In this document: piece after piece, positions 15,529 to 24,208 of the stretch
How the letters are laid out: the number at the start of each line of letters is the position of its first letter
Position numbering within the stretch: the first letter of the stretch is position 1
From: Candidatus Aminicenantota bacterium
GTDB taxonomy: Bacteria > Acidobacteriota > Aminicenantia > Aminicenantales > Aminicenantaceae
Reading direction: 5' to 3'
DNA length: 24,224 bases
Assembly (NCBI GenBank): GCA_016926925.1
Contig: JAFGNQ010000218.1
Coordinates: 1-24,224 of the forward strand
Made by a program: the position numbers and the translations under genes
Notes under the pieces: model-generated
Told to the model about the DNA's origin: nothing
The model's input: the letters and a program-made list of their open reading frames with translations, nothing else
Databases searched by the model: none

Positions 15529-16197
15529 ATGATATATAAAGTCAAAGGTGAAAAGCGAGAAGTTTTCGGTAAGAACGCATCGCGGCGGCTGCGGCGGGAA
15601 GGAAAAATTCCAGCCATTCTCTACGGTCCGGAATTGATCAACGTATCTCTTACCTTGGATAAAAAAGACCTCTTTCAGATTCTGCGCTCGGATTCAGGGG
15701 AGAACACGATATTCGAGGTCTCCTTTGATTCACAGGCTAAAGACGTCATGCTCAAGGATGTACAGATGAACCCGGTCACGGATGAATTGCTTCATGTTGA
15801 CCTGATTGTTATCGCCATGGATAAAGAAATCCGGGTAGAGGTTCCTGTTATTCTGGTGGGTGAAGCGATAGGTGTCAAGGCGGAAGGAGGATTTATCGAT
15901 TTGGTTACCAGAGAGCTGGAAATCGAGTGCCTTCCGGCATCTATTCCGGAACATATCGATGTCGACATCACCAGCCTGCATCTGCACCAGTCGATAAAGG
16001 TCGGAGATTTGGTGCCCCCGCAAGGAGTGTCCTTCATCACGGAGCCGAATATCGTCATTGCATTGGTCCATGCTCAACTCAAGGAGGAAGTCGTTGTGGA
16101 AGAAGTCGAGGAAGCCGAGGTGATAACGGATGAAGCGCAACCCGAATTGATAAAGAAAGAGAAGCCGGATCAGGATTCCAAGAAAGAAGAAGACTAG
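15529..16197 (+). CDS. rplY: 50S ribosomal protein L25 (TL5/Ctc form)
   Basis: L25 binds 5S rRNA in the central protuberance of the large subunit. The 222-aa protein is the long Ctc/TL5 form: an N-terminal L25 domain (about 1-92: GKNASRRLRREGKIPAILYG) and the C-terminal TL5 domain (about 93-180: VDLIVIAMDKEIRVEVPVILVGEA, and later IPEHIDVDITSLHLHQSIKVGDL). The last 35-40 residues are an acidic and basic low-complexity tail (EEVVVEEVEEAEV...KKEED). The ATG at 15529 has GAGGAGG upstream; an in-frame ATG at 15514 lies before this SD and was rejected. The prs-rplY-pth order occurs in many bacteria. Confidence 0.95.
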   Translation: MIYKVKGEKREVFGKNASRRLRREGKIPAILYGPELINVSLTLDKKDLFQILRSDSGENTIFEVSFDSQAKDVMLKDVQMNPVTDELLHVDLIVIAMDKEIRVEVPVILVGEAIGVKAEGGFIDLVTRELEIECLPASIPEHIDVDITSLHLHQSIKVGDLVPPQGVSFITEPNIVIALVHAQLKEEVVVEEVEEAEVITDEAQPELIKKEKPDQDSKKEED

Positions 16198-16213
16198 GGA
16201 GGAGGATGGATAA

Positions 16214-16801
16214 TTGTGGGCGGTTGTCGGGTTGGGAAATCCGGGCAGACGGTATGTGCGTACACGGCACAATGCGGGTTATTTTCTCATAAAAAGAGTC
16301 GCCAAACTGTGGGGCGGCAGAATCAAAAAGAGAGCGTTCGGTGCCAAAGTAAAATATGTGGAACACAACGGAAAAGCCATTCTTCTTGCAATGCCCCAGA
16401 CTTTCATGAACAAAAGCGGCCTTGCGGTTAAGCAGATGGTCGACTCCGGCGGCGTCGCGCTTGAAAACTTGGTTGTTGTCTATGATGACTTGGACATTCC
16501 TCTTGGGGAGATCAGAATCAGGAAAGAAGGCGGAGCCGGATCTCATAAGGGAATGCGATCTGTGATTGAGGAGTTGAATTCCAACCGCTTCACAAGGATC
16601 AGGATCGGTATAGGCCCTCTGCCTCCCGATGTAGAGGCGACAGAATATGTCTTGTCCGTTTTTTCCGCTGATGAGGAAATCCTGCTCGAACGAGGATTGG
16701 AAAAAGCACAGGAGGCGCTCCAGTACATATTCAAGGAAGAGACGGAAAAAGCGATGAGCCTCTTCAACCAGCGCTTCCAGGATGACTCGGGAAAACCCTA
16801 G
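16214..16801 (+). CDS. pth: Peptidyl-tRNA hydrolase
   Basis: Pth cleaves peptidyl-tRNAs released by stalled ribosomes and so recycles tRNA. The 195-aa sequence shows GLGNPG (6-11), the catalytic His in TRHNAG (His19), QTFMNKSG, VYDDLDIPLG and GGAGSHKGMRS, all family signatures. The start is a TTG at 16214, giving WAVVGLGNPG, with GGAGG about 9 nt upstream; the ATG at 16206 is in another frame. It ends the operon from 12539; the next gene, rpsF, lies 274 bp downstream. Confidence 0.96.
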   Translation: MWAVVGLGNPGRRYVRTRHNAGYFLIKRVAKLWGGRIKKRAFGAKVKYVEHNGKAILLAMPQTFMNKSGLAVKQMVDSGGVALENLVVVYDDLDIPLGEIRIRKEGGAGSHKGMRSVIEELNSNRFTRIRIGIGPLPPDVEATEYVLSVFSADEEILLERGLEKAQEALQYIFKEETEKAMSLFNQRFQDDSGKP

Positions 16802-16865
16802 GCGTTCGTCCCGTTGGAGTCGTATTCTTGGAATGTGTATTGTGACAATAGCCACTGATGGAGAG

Positions 16866-16906
16866 TGCCGCCGGGGAATTGACCTTCACAATCATTTCCC
16901 GCGGCA
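16866..16906 (+). other. Extended hairpin between pth and rpsF
   Basis: TGCCGC (16866-16871) pairs with GCGGCA (16901-16906), GGG (16873-16875) with CCC (16898-16900), and further in ATTG with CAAT. No T-tract follows, so it is not a standard terminator. It may be a transcript-end stabiliser or a leader structure. Confidence 0.4.
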
Positions 16907-16936
16907 GCTTTATAAGAGGCACGATACAGAAAGCCC

Positions 16937-16966
16937 TTGAGTCGGGATGTCGAGTTGTGCTTTAAT
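16937..16966 (+). promoter_or_regulatory. Possible promoter of the rpsF operon
   Basis: TTGAGT (16937-16942) lies 18 bp before TTTAAT (16961-16966). Transcription from near 16973 would give a leader of about 100 nt with the hairpin at 17019-17055. The match is moderate. Confidence 0.33.
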
Positions 16967-17018
16967 AGGAGAACGGCCGGAACAAAAACGCATTGTGATT
17001 ATGCATTGATATAGAACC

Positions 17019-17055
17019 AAAGCTCCTTGTTCCTTCTTGAGAAAGGAGGAGCTTT
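17019..17055 (+). promoter_or_regulatory. Leader hairpin just before rpsF (possible S6:S18 control element)
   Basis: AAAGCTCCT (17019-17027) and AGGAGCTTT (17047-17055) form a perfect 9-bp stem with a 19-nt loop that can pair partly within itself. It ends 9 nt before the rpsF Shine-Dalgarno AAGGAGG (17064-17070). rpsF leaders in many bacteria carry a hairpin bound by the S6:S18 complex; its conserved CCG bulge is not clearly visible here, so this is only a candidate. Confidence 0.35.
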
Positions 17056-17075
17056 AAATCCAAAAGGAGGTTTCC

Positions 17076-17504
17076 GTGAGACAGTACGAAACAGCATTTT
17101 TAATCGCCCCCAACCTATCTGAGGAAGACAACGCGAAGCTCATCGAACAGATGACCGAGATTGTCTCCGATAAGAAAGGGAAAATTGTCAATGTCGACAA
17201 GTGGGGCAAGAGAAGACTGGCTTATCCGGTCCAGAAGTTCCATGAGGCCTATTATGTCTTCTTCGTTTATGAAGGAGAGCCCGCTGTCCCCACCGAACTG
17301 GAAAGACGCTTCAAACAGACAGAAGCCATACTGCGTTATTTAACCGTGAGAAATGAGGCGAAAAAAATCGTCAAAGAGAAGAGGAAAAGAGCGGCCAAAG
17401 GGAAGAAAAAAGAAGTGAAGGCAAAGGAAGCGGTCTCGGGTGAAGAAGAGCCGAAGAAAGATCCTGAGATCCCGGCCACCGGGGAACCCCGGGAGGAGGA
17501 ATAG
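17076..17504 (+). CDS. rpsF: 30S ribosomal protein S6
   Basis: S6 binds S18 and the central domain of 16S rRNA in the small subunit. The 142-aa sequence has the S6 domain (1 to about 103: [53 protein letters not shown]) and a lysine- and glutamate-rich tail (about 104-142) that makes it longer than the common 95-130 residues. The start is a GTG at 17076 with AAGGAGG 5 nt upstream. rpsR follows after 2 nt; the ssb gene that often lies between them is absent. Confidence 0.96.
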   Translation: MRQYETAFLIAPNLSEEDNAKLIEQMTEIVSDKKGKIVNVDKWGKRRLAYPVQKFHEAYYVFFVYEGEPAVPTELERRFKQTEAILRYLTVRNEAKKIVKEKRKRAAKGKKKEVKAKEAVSGEEEPKKDPEIPATGEPREEE

Positions 17505-17506
17505 CC

Positions 17507-17764
17507 ATGGCGAGAGAACAGAGACGCAATAGAGTCGGGCCGAGAAAATATTTCCCGCCCAAGCGGAAAGTCTGTCGGTTTTGCGAAAACAAAGTTCGGG
17601 AAATTGACTACAAGAAAGTGGATATCCTGAGGAAATATGTGCCCGAAAGGGGGAAAATTACCCCCCGCCGGGTAACTGGAACCTGTGCCTATCATCAAAG
17701 AAAACTCACCACTGCCATCAAAAGAGCAAGACTCCTGGCCATGCTTCCCTATGTCAGTGAGTAA
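17507..17764 (+). CDS. rpsR: 30S ribosomal protein S18
   Basis: S18 is the partner of S6 in the platform of the 30S subunit. The 85-aa sequence contains VCRFC near 22-26 and CAYH near 64-67, which together suggest the zinc-binding form, and the family core [25 protein letters not shown] and [16 protein letters not shown]. It starts 2 nt after rpsF, whose end carries GGAGGA for its translation. Confidence 0.97.
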   Translation: MAREQRRNRVGPRKYFPPKRKVCRFCENKVREIDYKKVDILRKYVPERGKITPRRVTGTCAYHQRKLTTAIKRARLLAMLPYVSE

Positions 17765-17791
17765 GGGATAGCTGTTTTATTTGGAGGAAAA

Positions 17792-18478
17792 ATGAGAGTC
17801 ATGCTTCGCGAACACGTTGAAAATCTTGGAAAAAAGGGTGACATTGTGAATGTCGCAGCCGGATATGGCAGGAATTATCTCCTTCCCAACAAGATGGCGA
17901 TCAAAGTTACGGCTGACAACAAGAAAATGATTGCCATCGAGCAGAAGGCATTGAAGAAAGGCTTCGAGAAAGAGATGTCCACTTTCAAGGAGTTGATAGG
18001 CCGGCTGGATGAGCAAGTTCTTTCTTTTTCCAGGAAAACCAGTGAGAAGGATGTCATATTCGGATCTGTCAGTTCAACGGACATCAAGGAGGGGCTGGAA
18101 AAACTGGGATTTCAGATTGAGAAGAAAAAGATTCTCCTGGATGAGCCTATCAAAAGATTGGGAAACTACACAGTGCCCATCAAGATCTTTCATGAGGAAA
18201 GGGCACAGGTCAAGATCGAGGTCATAAAAGAGGGGGAGCCCTCTAAGAAGGAAATCCAAGAGGAAACAGCACCGGCAGAAGGAAAAAAAGAAGCCTTGAT
18301 CGAAACAAAGAAAGAAACCGCACAGGCTGTGCACGAAGAACCACTGGACAAGGGGTCCGGGGAAAGCACAAAAGGTGAGGCAGCCGAAGAAAGCGGAGAG
18401 GAAGCAGCCGCAGAAATTCGACAAGACACAACCGAACAAGTCGAGCCTTCTCCTGATGCGGGCGAGAAAAAAGAGTAA
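17792..18478 (+). CDS. rplI: 50S ribosomal protein L9 with a long charged C-terminal tail
   Basis: L9 binds 23S rRNA at the L1 stalk base. Residues 1 to about 150 are a normal L9: MRVMLREHVENLGKKGDIV and AAGYGRNYLLPNKMA at the N-terminus, a linking helix, and a C-terminal domain (SEKDVIFGSVSSTDI, RLGNYTVPIKIFHE). About 75 extra residues follow, almost only Glu, Lys, Ala, Gly and Ser and strongly charged, probably disordered. The frame is continuous and the tail shows no sign of frameshift. GGAGGAAA precedes the ATG at 17792. It is followed by 138 bp of spacer with no gene before dnaB. Confidence 0.95.
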   Translation: MRVMLREHVENLGKKGDIVNVAAGYGRNYLLPNKMAIKVTADNKKMIAIEQKALKKGFEKEMSTFKELIGRLDEQVLSFSRKTSEKDVIFGSVSSTDIKEGLEKLGFQIEKKKILLDEPIKRLGNYTVPIKIFHEERAQVKIEVIKEGEPSKKEIQEETAPAEGKKEALIETKKETAQAVHEEPLDKGSGESTKGEAAEESGEEAAAEIRQDTTEQVEPSPDAGEKKE

Positions 18479-18616
18479 GATCTCCGGGAGTCTGGGCCGA
18501 GAGGAGAAGAAACCCAGCTCAATGAGACCTGGCTGGCAGAGGAGTCGGGATGGTGGAGCGGAAATCGAGCACAGGTTGAGGGAACAGCGATAACGGCGAA
18601 AAATGGGGAGTGAAAA

Positions 18617-19975
18617 ATGGAACTCGATTTGATGATGTTGAAAAAAACTCCTCCCCATAGTCTGGAAGCGGAGAAAAATGTCCTGGGGGGAATCCTTATC
18701 AACAACAGAAAACTGAATGTTGTGCTTTCAGTCCTCTCGCCCGAAGATTTCTACAAAGAAGGCAACCGGAAAATCCTGGAGAGGATTATCGTTCTCGTAG
18801 ACAAAAACCTTCCCGTTGACTTGTTGGGAATAACAGAGGAGTTGCAGAGAGCAGGGGAACTGGACGAAGTCGGCGGCGCTTCCTACATTTCTTCCTTGAT
18901 GGACGGCGTTCCCAAAAGTCTTAACATCGAATACCATGCTAAGATCATAAAAGAAAAAGCTCTGTTGAGAAGACTTATTCTGTCTTCGGCCAAGATCATT
19001 TCCTCGAGTTATCAACAGAAAGAAGATGCGGATGAGCTGCTGGATGAAGCCCAGTCGGCCATTATAGAAGTAGCCGAGCAACGGATAAAACCAGGCTTCA
19101 TTGCCATAGGCAACCTGACCACTCCCGCCCTTGAGACGGTGGACGCGCTGCGCTCCCGCCAGGAGGCGGTAACAGGTGTGCCAACCGGCTTCCGGGATTT
19201 GGACGCCATAACCACGGGCTTCCATCCCTCGGAGTTCATCGTTATTGCGGCAAGGCCATCCATGGGAAAGACCGCTCTCTGTTTGAACATTTCCCAGCAT
19301 ATTGGCGTCATGACCGACCTGTCCGTCGGATTCTTTTCTCTTGAAATGGCGAAGGAGCAGGTTGTTATGCGCCTCCTATGTTCTGAAGCTCAGATCGACC
19401 TTCAAAAGGTTCGGACCGGCTTTATCGGGGATCGGGAATTTGAACGCCTGAAGTTAGCCGCTGAGGTTCTTGCCCAGGCGAAGGTTTATGTGGATGAGTC
19501 GGCCGCATTATCGGTCATGGAGATGAAAGCCAAGGCCCGGAGGCTCAAGATGGAGCAGCATCTCGACCTGTTGTTTGTGGATTATATGCAGCTCATGAGA
19601 GCGGGCGGACGTTTCGAAAACAGAACACAGGAGATTTCCTACATCTCCCGCTCGCTGAAAGAACTGGCCAAAGAGCTTCAGATCCCGGTCGTTGGTATTT
19701 CCCAGCTAAGTAGAGCTCCAGAGAAAGAAAGGCGTGCTAAACCAAAGCCGCAGCTTTCTGATTTGAGAGAATCGGGTGCCATTGAACAGGATGCGGACGT
19801 GGTCATCTTCATTTATCGCGATGAGTTCTATCACCCTGATGATGAGACGAAGCACGGTATTGCCGAGGTGAGTATTGCCAAACAGAGAAACGGCCCGACC
19901 GGTGAAATCTCTCTCGCGTTCTTGAACAAATTTGCCCGTTTTAACGATAGAGAATTCAGGGCTTTTGAAGAGTAA
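18617..19975 (+). CDS. dnaB: Replicative DNA helicase DnaB
   Basis: DnaB is the hexameric 5'-3' helicase of the replication fork. The 452-aa protein has the N-terminal domain (about 10-110: HSLEAEKNVLGGIL), a linker, and the RecA-like domain with Walker A ARPSMGKT (212-219), Walker B LLFVDYMQ (318-325), SQLSR (362-366), ESGAIEQDADVV and KQRNGPTG (422-429). No intein is present. GGGGAG lies before the ATG at 18617. rplI-dnaB adjacency is common in bacteria. The stop codon is 1 nt from the likely mlaE start. Confidence 0.97.
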   Translation: MELDLMMLKKTPPHSLEAEKNVLGGILINNRKLNVVLSVLSPEDFYKEGNRKILERIIVLVDKNLPVDLLGITEELQRAGELDEVGGASYISSLMDGVPKSLNIEYHAKIIKEKALLRRLILSSAKIISSSYQQKEDADELLDEAQSAIIEVAEQRIKPGFIAIGNLTTPALETVDALRSRQEAVTGVPTGFRDLDAITTGFHPSEFIVIAARPSMGKTALCLNISQHIGVMTDLSVGFFSLEMAKEQVVMRLLCSEAQIDLQKVRTGFIGDREFERLKLAAEVLAQAKVYVDESAALSVMEMKAKARRLKMEQHLDLLFVDYMQLMRAGGRFENRTQEISYISRSLKELAKELQIPVVGISQLSRAPEKERRAKPKPQLSDLRESGAIEQDADVVIFIYRDEFYHPDDETKHGIAEVSIAKQRNGPTGEISLAFLNKFARFNDREFRAFEE

Positions 19976-19976
19976 G

Positions 19977-20762
19977 ATGTCTCAGCATGCAAAGCCTTTC
20001 CCCTTTCAATCTTTCTTCATGCAAATGGGCGAAGTGGGCTTGCTCCTTGGAAAAACCTTACGCAACTTTTTCCGCAAACCCTGGGAAACAAAGATTTTTA
20101 TCCAGCAACTGGAAGAAATCGGGGTCCGGTCATTACCGGTTGTTTCTCTTACCGCGGCATTCGGAGGGCTTGTTTTCGGCCTCCAAACCTATGTCGGTTT
20201 TCACAGATATGTCGGACCGGGATCAGAGGCCTATGGAGGCCCGATCATCTCCCTTGGCTTGACTAAGGAATTGATCCCCATACTTGTCGGTCTTATGGTG
20301 ACGGGCCGGGTAGGTTCGTCAATGGCAGCCGAGATCGGGACCATGAAAATCACGGAACAAGTAGATGCCCTTTTCAGCCTTGGCGCAGATCCCAATCGGT
20401 ATCTCGTTGTCCCAAGGACAATGGCCAGCCTTATCATGCTTCCCCTTCTTACCCTTTACGGTGACATCATCGGTGTTGCCGGAGGCTTCTTGTACAACAT
20501 TGTCATGGGAGTCAATAGGTTTGTTTACTGGAGAAACACGCTACTCTATCTCGAGTTGTGGGATATATTCAGCGGGCTTATCAAAGCCGTGATTTTTGGT
20601 GTGGTCATTGCCATCATCGGATGCTGGCAAGGGTTGAAAGCCGAAGGTGGAGCGGAAGGTGTGGGCAGGGCGACCACCAGGACGGTTGTCATAGCCAGTA
20701 TCAGTGTTTTGATCTTAAATTTCTTTCTGAGCAGGATGCTCCCTGCAACTTTAGGCGGATGA
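19977..20762 (+). CDS. mlaE: MlaE-family lipid ABC transporter permease
   Basis: MlaE is the inner-membrane permease of the Mla/MCE phospholipid transport complex that moves lipids between the two membranes. The 261-aa sequence carries the MlaE core: an interfacial N-terminal helix, several membrane segments, GLVFGLQTYVGF, LGLTKELIPILVGLMVTGRVGSSMAAEIGTM in outline, and VDALFSLGADPNRYLVVPR. The frame opens upstream inside dnaB, but the ATG at 19977, 1 nt after the dnaB stop, gives the expected length; its SD (GAAGAG) is weak, so translation may be coupled to dnaB. Its stop overlaps mlaF (ATGA). Confidence 0.94.
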   Translation: MSQHAKPFPFQSFFMQMGEVGLLLGKTLRNFFRKPWETKIFIQQLEEIGVRSLPVVSLTAAFGGLVFGLQTYVGFHRYVGPGSEAYGGPIISLGLTKELIPILVGLMVTGRVGSSMAAEIGTMKITEQVDALFSLGADPNRYLVVPRTMASLIMLPLLTLYGDIIGVAGGFLYNIVMGVNRFVYWRNTLLYLELWDIFSGLIKAVIFGVVIAIIGCWQGLKAEGGAEGVGRATTRTVVIASISVLILNFFLSRMLPATLGG

Positions 20763-21505
20763 TTAGAGTCGTTGACCTTCATATAGCTTTTGGGAACAAC
20801 CAAGTTCTAAGAGGAGTGAACCTCGCCGTAAAAAAAGGGGAGATTGTCGTTGTCATCGGTCAGAGCGGATCGGGAAAGAGCGTTCTGATCAAGCATTTAA
20901 TGGGGCTTTTGAGGCCCGAAAAGGGAGAAATATACATAGATGGAGTGGAGATTTGTTGCTTGAATGAGGATGAATTCTTCCGTCTCAGGCGGAGATTCGG
21001 CATGCTGTTCCAGGGAGCTGCACTTTTTGACTCGTTGACCGTAGGGCAAAATGTGGGTTTCGGACTGGAAAGATACACGGAATTCTCCCCTGCGAAGATT
21101 CAACAGAGTGTTACGGAGAGTTTGGCTAAGGTTGGGCTCAGAGGGATCGAGCACCTCATGCCGCATGAGTTGAGCGGCGGCATGAAGAAGAGGGTTGGCC
21201 TTGCCCGGGCTATCGCCTATGGACCCGAAATTATCCTCTACGATGAGCCCTCGACCGGAATCGACCCTATCAGAGCGGATGCCATCAACGATCTGATTAT
21301 CAGGATGAAGAATGAGCTGGGAGTCACTTCGGTCGTGATCACGCATGATATGGTGAGTGCCTACAAAATTGCCGACAAGATCGCTATGCTCTATGAAGGC
21401 AGAATCATAGAGGAAGGGACCCCTGAGGAAATCAGAAATACAAAGAATGAAATCGTCCAGCAATTTATCCATGGCCGGGCTCAGGGGCCGATCAAAGAAT
21501 GGTGA
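20759..21505 (+). CDS. mlaF: MlaF-family lipid ABC transporter ATPase
   Basis: MlaF is the cytoplasmic ATPase that powers MlaE. The 248-aa product has Walker A GQSGSGKS, Q-loop region RFGMLFQGAALFDSLTV, signature LSGGMKKR, Walker B IILYDEPSTGIDP and the switch His in VVITHDM. The frame is open further upstream inside mlaE, but the ATG at 20759 overlaps the mlaE stop by 4 nt and gives the standard N-terminus. The MCE gene follows after 40 bp. Confidence 0.96.
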   Translation: MIRVVDLHIAFGNNQVLRGVNLAVKKGEIVVVIGQSGSGKSVLIKHLMGLLRPEKGEIYIDGVEICCLNEDEFFRLRRRFGMLFQGAALFDSLTVGQNVGFGLERYTEFSPAKIQQSVTESLAKVGLRGIEHLMPHELSGGMKKRVGLARAIAYGPEIILYDEPSTGIDPIRADAINDLIIRMKNELGVTSVVITHDMVSAYKIADKIAMLYEGRIIEEGTPEEIRNTKNEIVQQFIHGRAQGPIKEW

Positions 21506-21545
21506 GGAGAATAGGCAGGAACACTCATGAAAAGAGGCATGTGCT

Positions 21546-22853
21546 ATGAAGCGAGAGATTAAAGTCGGTTTGTTTTTTACGGTTGCCTTGTTCATTCTGG
21601 CAACAATCATATTTTTAGTGGGAGATCTTTCCGTCCTCTTCAGCAAGCCCGGTTATGAGCTGTTTGCCGATTTCGAAACAGCGGCCGGCCTTGAAAAACG
21701 GACGGTTGTGAAAATGGCCGGAGTCAAGGTGGGATATGTGAAAGAAGTCCGTTTAAAAGGCGTCCGGGCCGAGCTTATATTCAACATCGACCATGGAGTC
21801 GAAGTCTACAAGGATGCTCAAGCCATGATGGCCTCCCTCGGTCTTCTTGGAGAGAAATACATCGAGATCATTCCGGGAAAGGGCCCGGAAACCTGTCGTC
21901 CCGGTGACGCAATCGGGAGTATCGCTCCGGTAGGTTTCGACCAATTGGGGGCTCTTATGGTCTCCATCGGCAAGGAGATTACGGAAGTAGGGAAAACACT
22001 GAGGGATCTCATCGGAGGGGAAGCACCCAAGACGGATGTGCGGCACATTCTGCAAAACCTCTCGGAGTTTACCCGAGAGTTGAAGGACTTCACCGAGGCC
22101 AATGGAGGCAAATTGACGGACAGCCTCCAGGCCTCGTCAGAGACTATCAGAAAATTCGATGAGAGGGTGGATGCCATCGCTAAAAATTTGGATGCAATGA
22201 TCCTGAGTTTGAAAGACATGATCGATGAGAACAGAGGAAGCCTTCAGGAAAATATGGATAAGATATCAGAACTTATCCAGAAAACACAGGATGCGGTGAG
22301 GCTCTTGACTGAGGCGATGGAGAAAATCAACCGCGGGGAAGGAACTGTCGGGAAGCTGATTCAGGAGCCGGAGCTCTATGATAAGGCGCATAAGGCTTTG
22401 AGCGATGTGGAACGGCTGACCGGACGGGTGTCTTCCCTTCGTCTTACAGGGGGAGTCCGGTTGGATTACTACGGTAACAGTGAGTTGATCAAGGGATATT
22501 TTTCCTTGGGTCTCTGGCTGGCACCGGACAAATATTTTCTCGGGCAGGTCATTCACGATCCCTGGCTTGACGCGTTTACTTATTCAGCCCAGGGGGGGAT
22601 GCGGTTCGGGCCGGTTTCTCCGCGTGCCGGAATCATGGAATCCGAGCTGGGCGTCGGGATCGATTACCATGCCCTCAGCGACCGGCTGCGCTTCAGTCTG
22701 GAGTCTTTCGACTTTAACCGGGAACCCCGTCCGCATTTCCGGATTTATGCCAGTTTTTTTGCCACGAACAGTCTCTATCTCCTTTTCGGCTGGGATGATT
22801 TTGCGCTCGGGGATCAAAGAGAGCTGTTTTTTGGAATGGGCATAGGGTTGTGA
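21546..22853 (+). CDS. mlaD: MlaD-like MCE-domain protein with coiled coil and beta-rich C-terminus
   Basis: The 435-aa product has one N-terminal membrane anchor (about 7-27), an MCE domain (about 36-112, with KMAGVKVGYV and LGEKYIEIIPG) that forms hexameric rings for lipid passage, and a long helical region (about 165-290) with a heptad-like pattern. It differs from the short E. coli MlaD in a further C-terminal domain (about 296-435) made of alternating aromatic strands (VRLDYYGNSE, YFSLGLWLAP, YLLFGWDDFALGDQ) that ends FFGMGIGL, perhaps a sheet or barrel that contacts the outer membrane (inference). The helical region could span the periplasm. No separate mlaC or mlaB gene lies here. Confidence 0.9.
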   Translation: MKREIKVGLFFTVALFILATIIFLVGDLSVLFSKPGYELFADFETAAGLEKRTVVKMAGVKVGYVKEVRLKGVRAELIFNIDHGVEVYKDAQAMMASLGLLGEKYIEIIPGKGPETCRPGDAIGSIAPVGFDQLGALMVSIGKEITEVGKTLRDLIGGEAPKTDVRHILQNLSEFTRELKDFTEANGGKLTDSLQASSETIRKFDERVDAIAKNLDAMILSLKDMIDENRGSLQENMDKISELIQKTQDAVRLLTEAMEKINRGEGTVGKLIQEPELYDKAHKALSDVERLTGRVSSLRLTGGVRLDYYGNSELIKGYFSLGLWLAPDKYFLGQVIHDPWLDAFTYSAQGGMRFGPVSPRAGIMESELGVGIDYHALSDRLRFSLESFDFNREPRPHFRIYASFFATNSLYLLFGWDDFALGDQRELFFGMGIGL

Positions 22854-24208
22854 TGAAGGAAAAATCGACTTTCATCTGTCAAGGCTGTGGCTTTCATTCT
22901 CCGAAATGGTTGGGCCGATGCCCCAACTGCGGCGAATGGGACAGCCTGATAGAGGAAATTGAACAGGAAGTCGATACGGCGCTCCATCTGCCTCCTTCAA
23001 AACCAATGCTCTACGAGGAGATCAAAAAGGCGGAGAAGAAAAGAGTCAAGACCGGAATCGAGGAGCTGAACCGAGTTCTTGGCGGTGGGGTGGTACTCGG
23101 TTCTCTTGTTCTCATCGGAGGTGAGCCCGGAATCGGCAAGTCCACGTTGCTCCTCCAAGTCAGCCGCGATTTTGCCGTCCAGGGCGAAAAAGTGCTCTAT
23201 GTCTCCGGAGAGGAATCCTTGGAACAGATTAAACTTCGAGGGGAAAGGCTGGGCGTCCGGAAGGGAAGCCTCTACCTCCTGGCGGAGACGAACCTTGAGC
23301 GGATTCTGGCCCATGCGGAAAACCTCGCCCCTCAGATCCTCATCCTGGATTCCGTTCAGACCGTTTTTTCCTCCAAGCTCTCCTCGAGTCCAGGTACGAT
23401 CAGCCAGGTCCGGGAAGTCACCCACCAGGTTTTTCGATATGCCAAAAGCAAAGTTGTCTCGTCCTTCCTTATCGGACACATCACCAAAGAAGGATCGCTG
23501 GCAGGGCCGAAATCGCTGGAACATATGGTGGACTGTGTCCTCTATTTCGAGGGAGAGCGCGATCACAGCCATCGGGTGCTGAGAGCTCTTAAAAATCGTT
23601 TTGGACCGGTATCGGAACTTGCTATTTTCGAAATGAGCGGAAGGGGTCTCGAGGCCGTGTCCAATCCTTCCGCATTTTTCTTGAAGGAAAGACCCACCGA
23701 TGAAACAGGATCGGTTGTCGTTTGTACCATCAAAGGCACGCGCCCCTTACTTGCCGAGCTGCAGGCATTGGTTTCTTCAACCCTTTTCACCGGCAACCCC
23801 CGGAGGATGACGGTCGGCCTCGACCATTTTCGTGCTTCTATGCTGCTGGCTATTGTCGAAAAAAAGCTGGGCTACAGCTTTGCCGGAGAGGATGTTTACC
23901 TGAATGTTGCCGGAGGGTTGACTCTCGAAGAACCGGCCACGGATTTGGCCATAGTTGCGGCCGTCGTATCCAGCCTGAAAAACAGGCCGGTCTCATCCAC
24001 GATGGCTGTTTTTGGAGAGGTCGGCCTGAGCGGAGAAATCAGGTCTGTGGGACAGCCTGTGGCTAGAGTGAAGGAAGCTTCCTCTCTTGGGTTTCGATCG
24101 GTCATTCTTCCTAAGGGGAACCTTTCTCATCTGGGAAAGGAAGATTTATCGAATATTGACTTGATCGGCGTTCAGAATGTTAAAGAAGCTTTAAATTTTA
24201 TATTTTGA
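22853..24208 (+). CDS. radA: DNA repair protein RadA
   Basis: RadA is a RecA-like branch-migration helicase in homologous recombination. The 451-aa protein has an N-terminal C4 zinc motif (C9, C12, C23, C26), Walker A GGEPGIGKST (89-98), Walker B-like LILDSVQT (163-170), the RadA-specific KNRFG (247-251), and a C-terminal Lon-like domain (about 270-451, with GEDVYLNVAGGL and FGEVGLSGEIR). The ATG at 22853 shares one base with the mlaD stop (TGATG); a GTG at 22850 is also in frame but less likely. It lies at the right edge of the window with 16 bp after the stop. Confidence 0.96.
   Translation: MKEKSTFICQGCGFHSPKWLGRCPNCGEWDSLIEEIEQEVDTALHLPPSKPMLYEEIKKAEKKRVKTGIEELNRVLGGGVVLGSLVLIGGEPGIGKSTLLLQVSRDFAVQGEKVLYVSGEESLEQIKLRGERLGVRKGSLYLLAETNLERILAHAENLAPQILILDSVQTVFSSKLSSSPGTISQVREVTHQVFRYAKSKVVSSFLIGHITKEGSLAGPKSLEHMVDCVLYFEGERDHSHRVLRALKNRFGPVSELAIFEMSGRGLEAVSNPSAFFLKERPTDETGSVVVCTIKGTRPLLAELQALVSSTLFTGNPRRMTVGLDHFRASMLLAIVEKKLGYSFAGEDVYLNVAGGLTLEEPATDLAIVAAVVSSLKNRPVSSTMAVFGEVGLSGEIRSVGQPVARVKEASSLGFRSVILPKGNLSHLGKEDLSNIDLIGVQNVKEALNFIF

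Noticed and set aside
15730..16272. 180-codon minus-strand frame opposite rplY
   Set aside because: Shadow of a clear ribosomal protein gene, extending across the rplY-pth junction without start signals.
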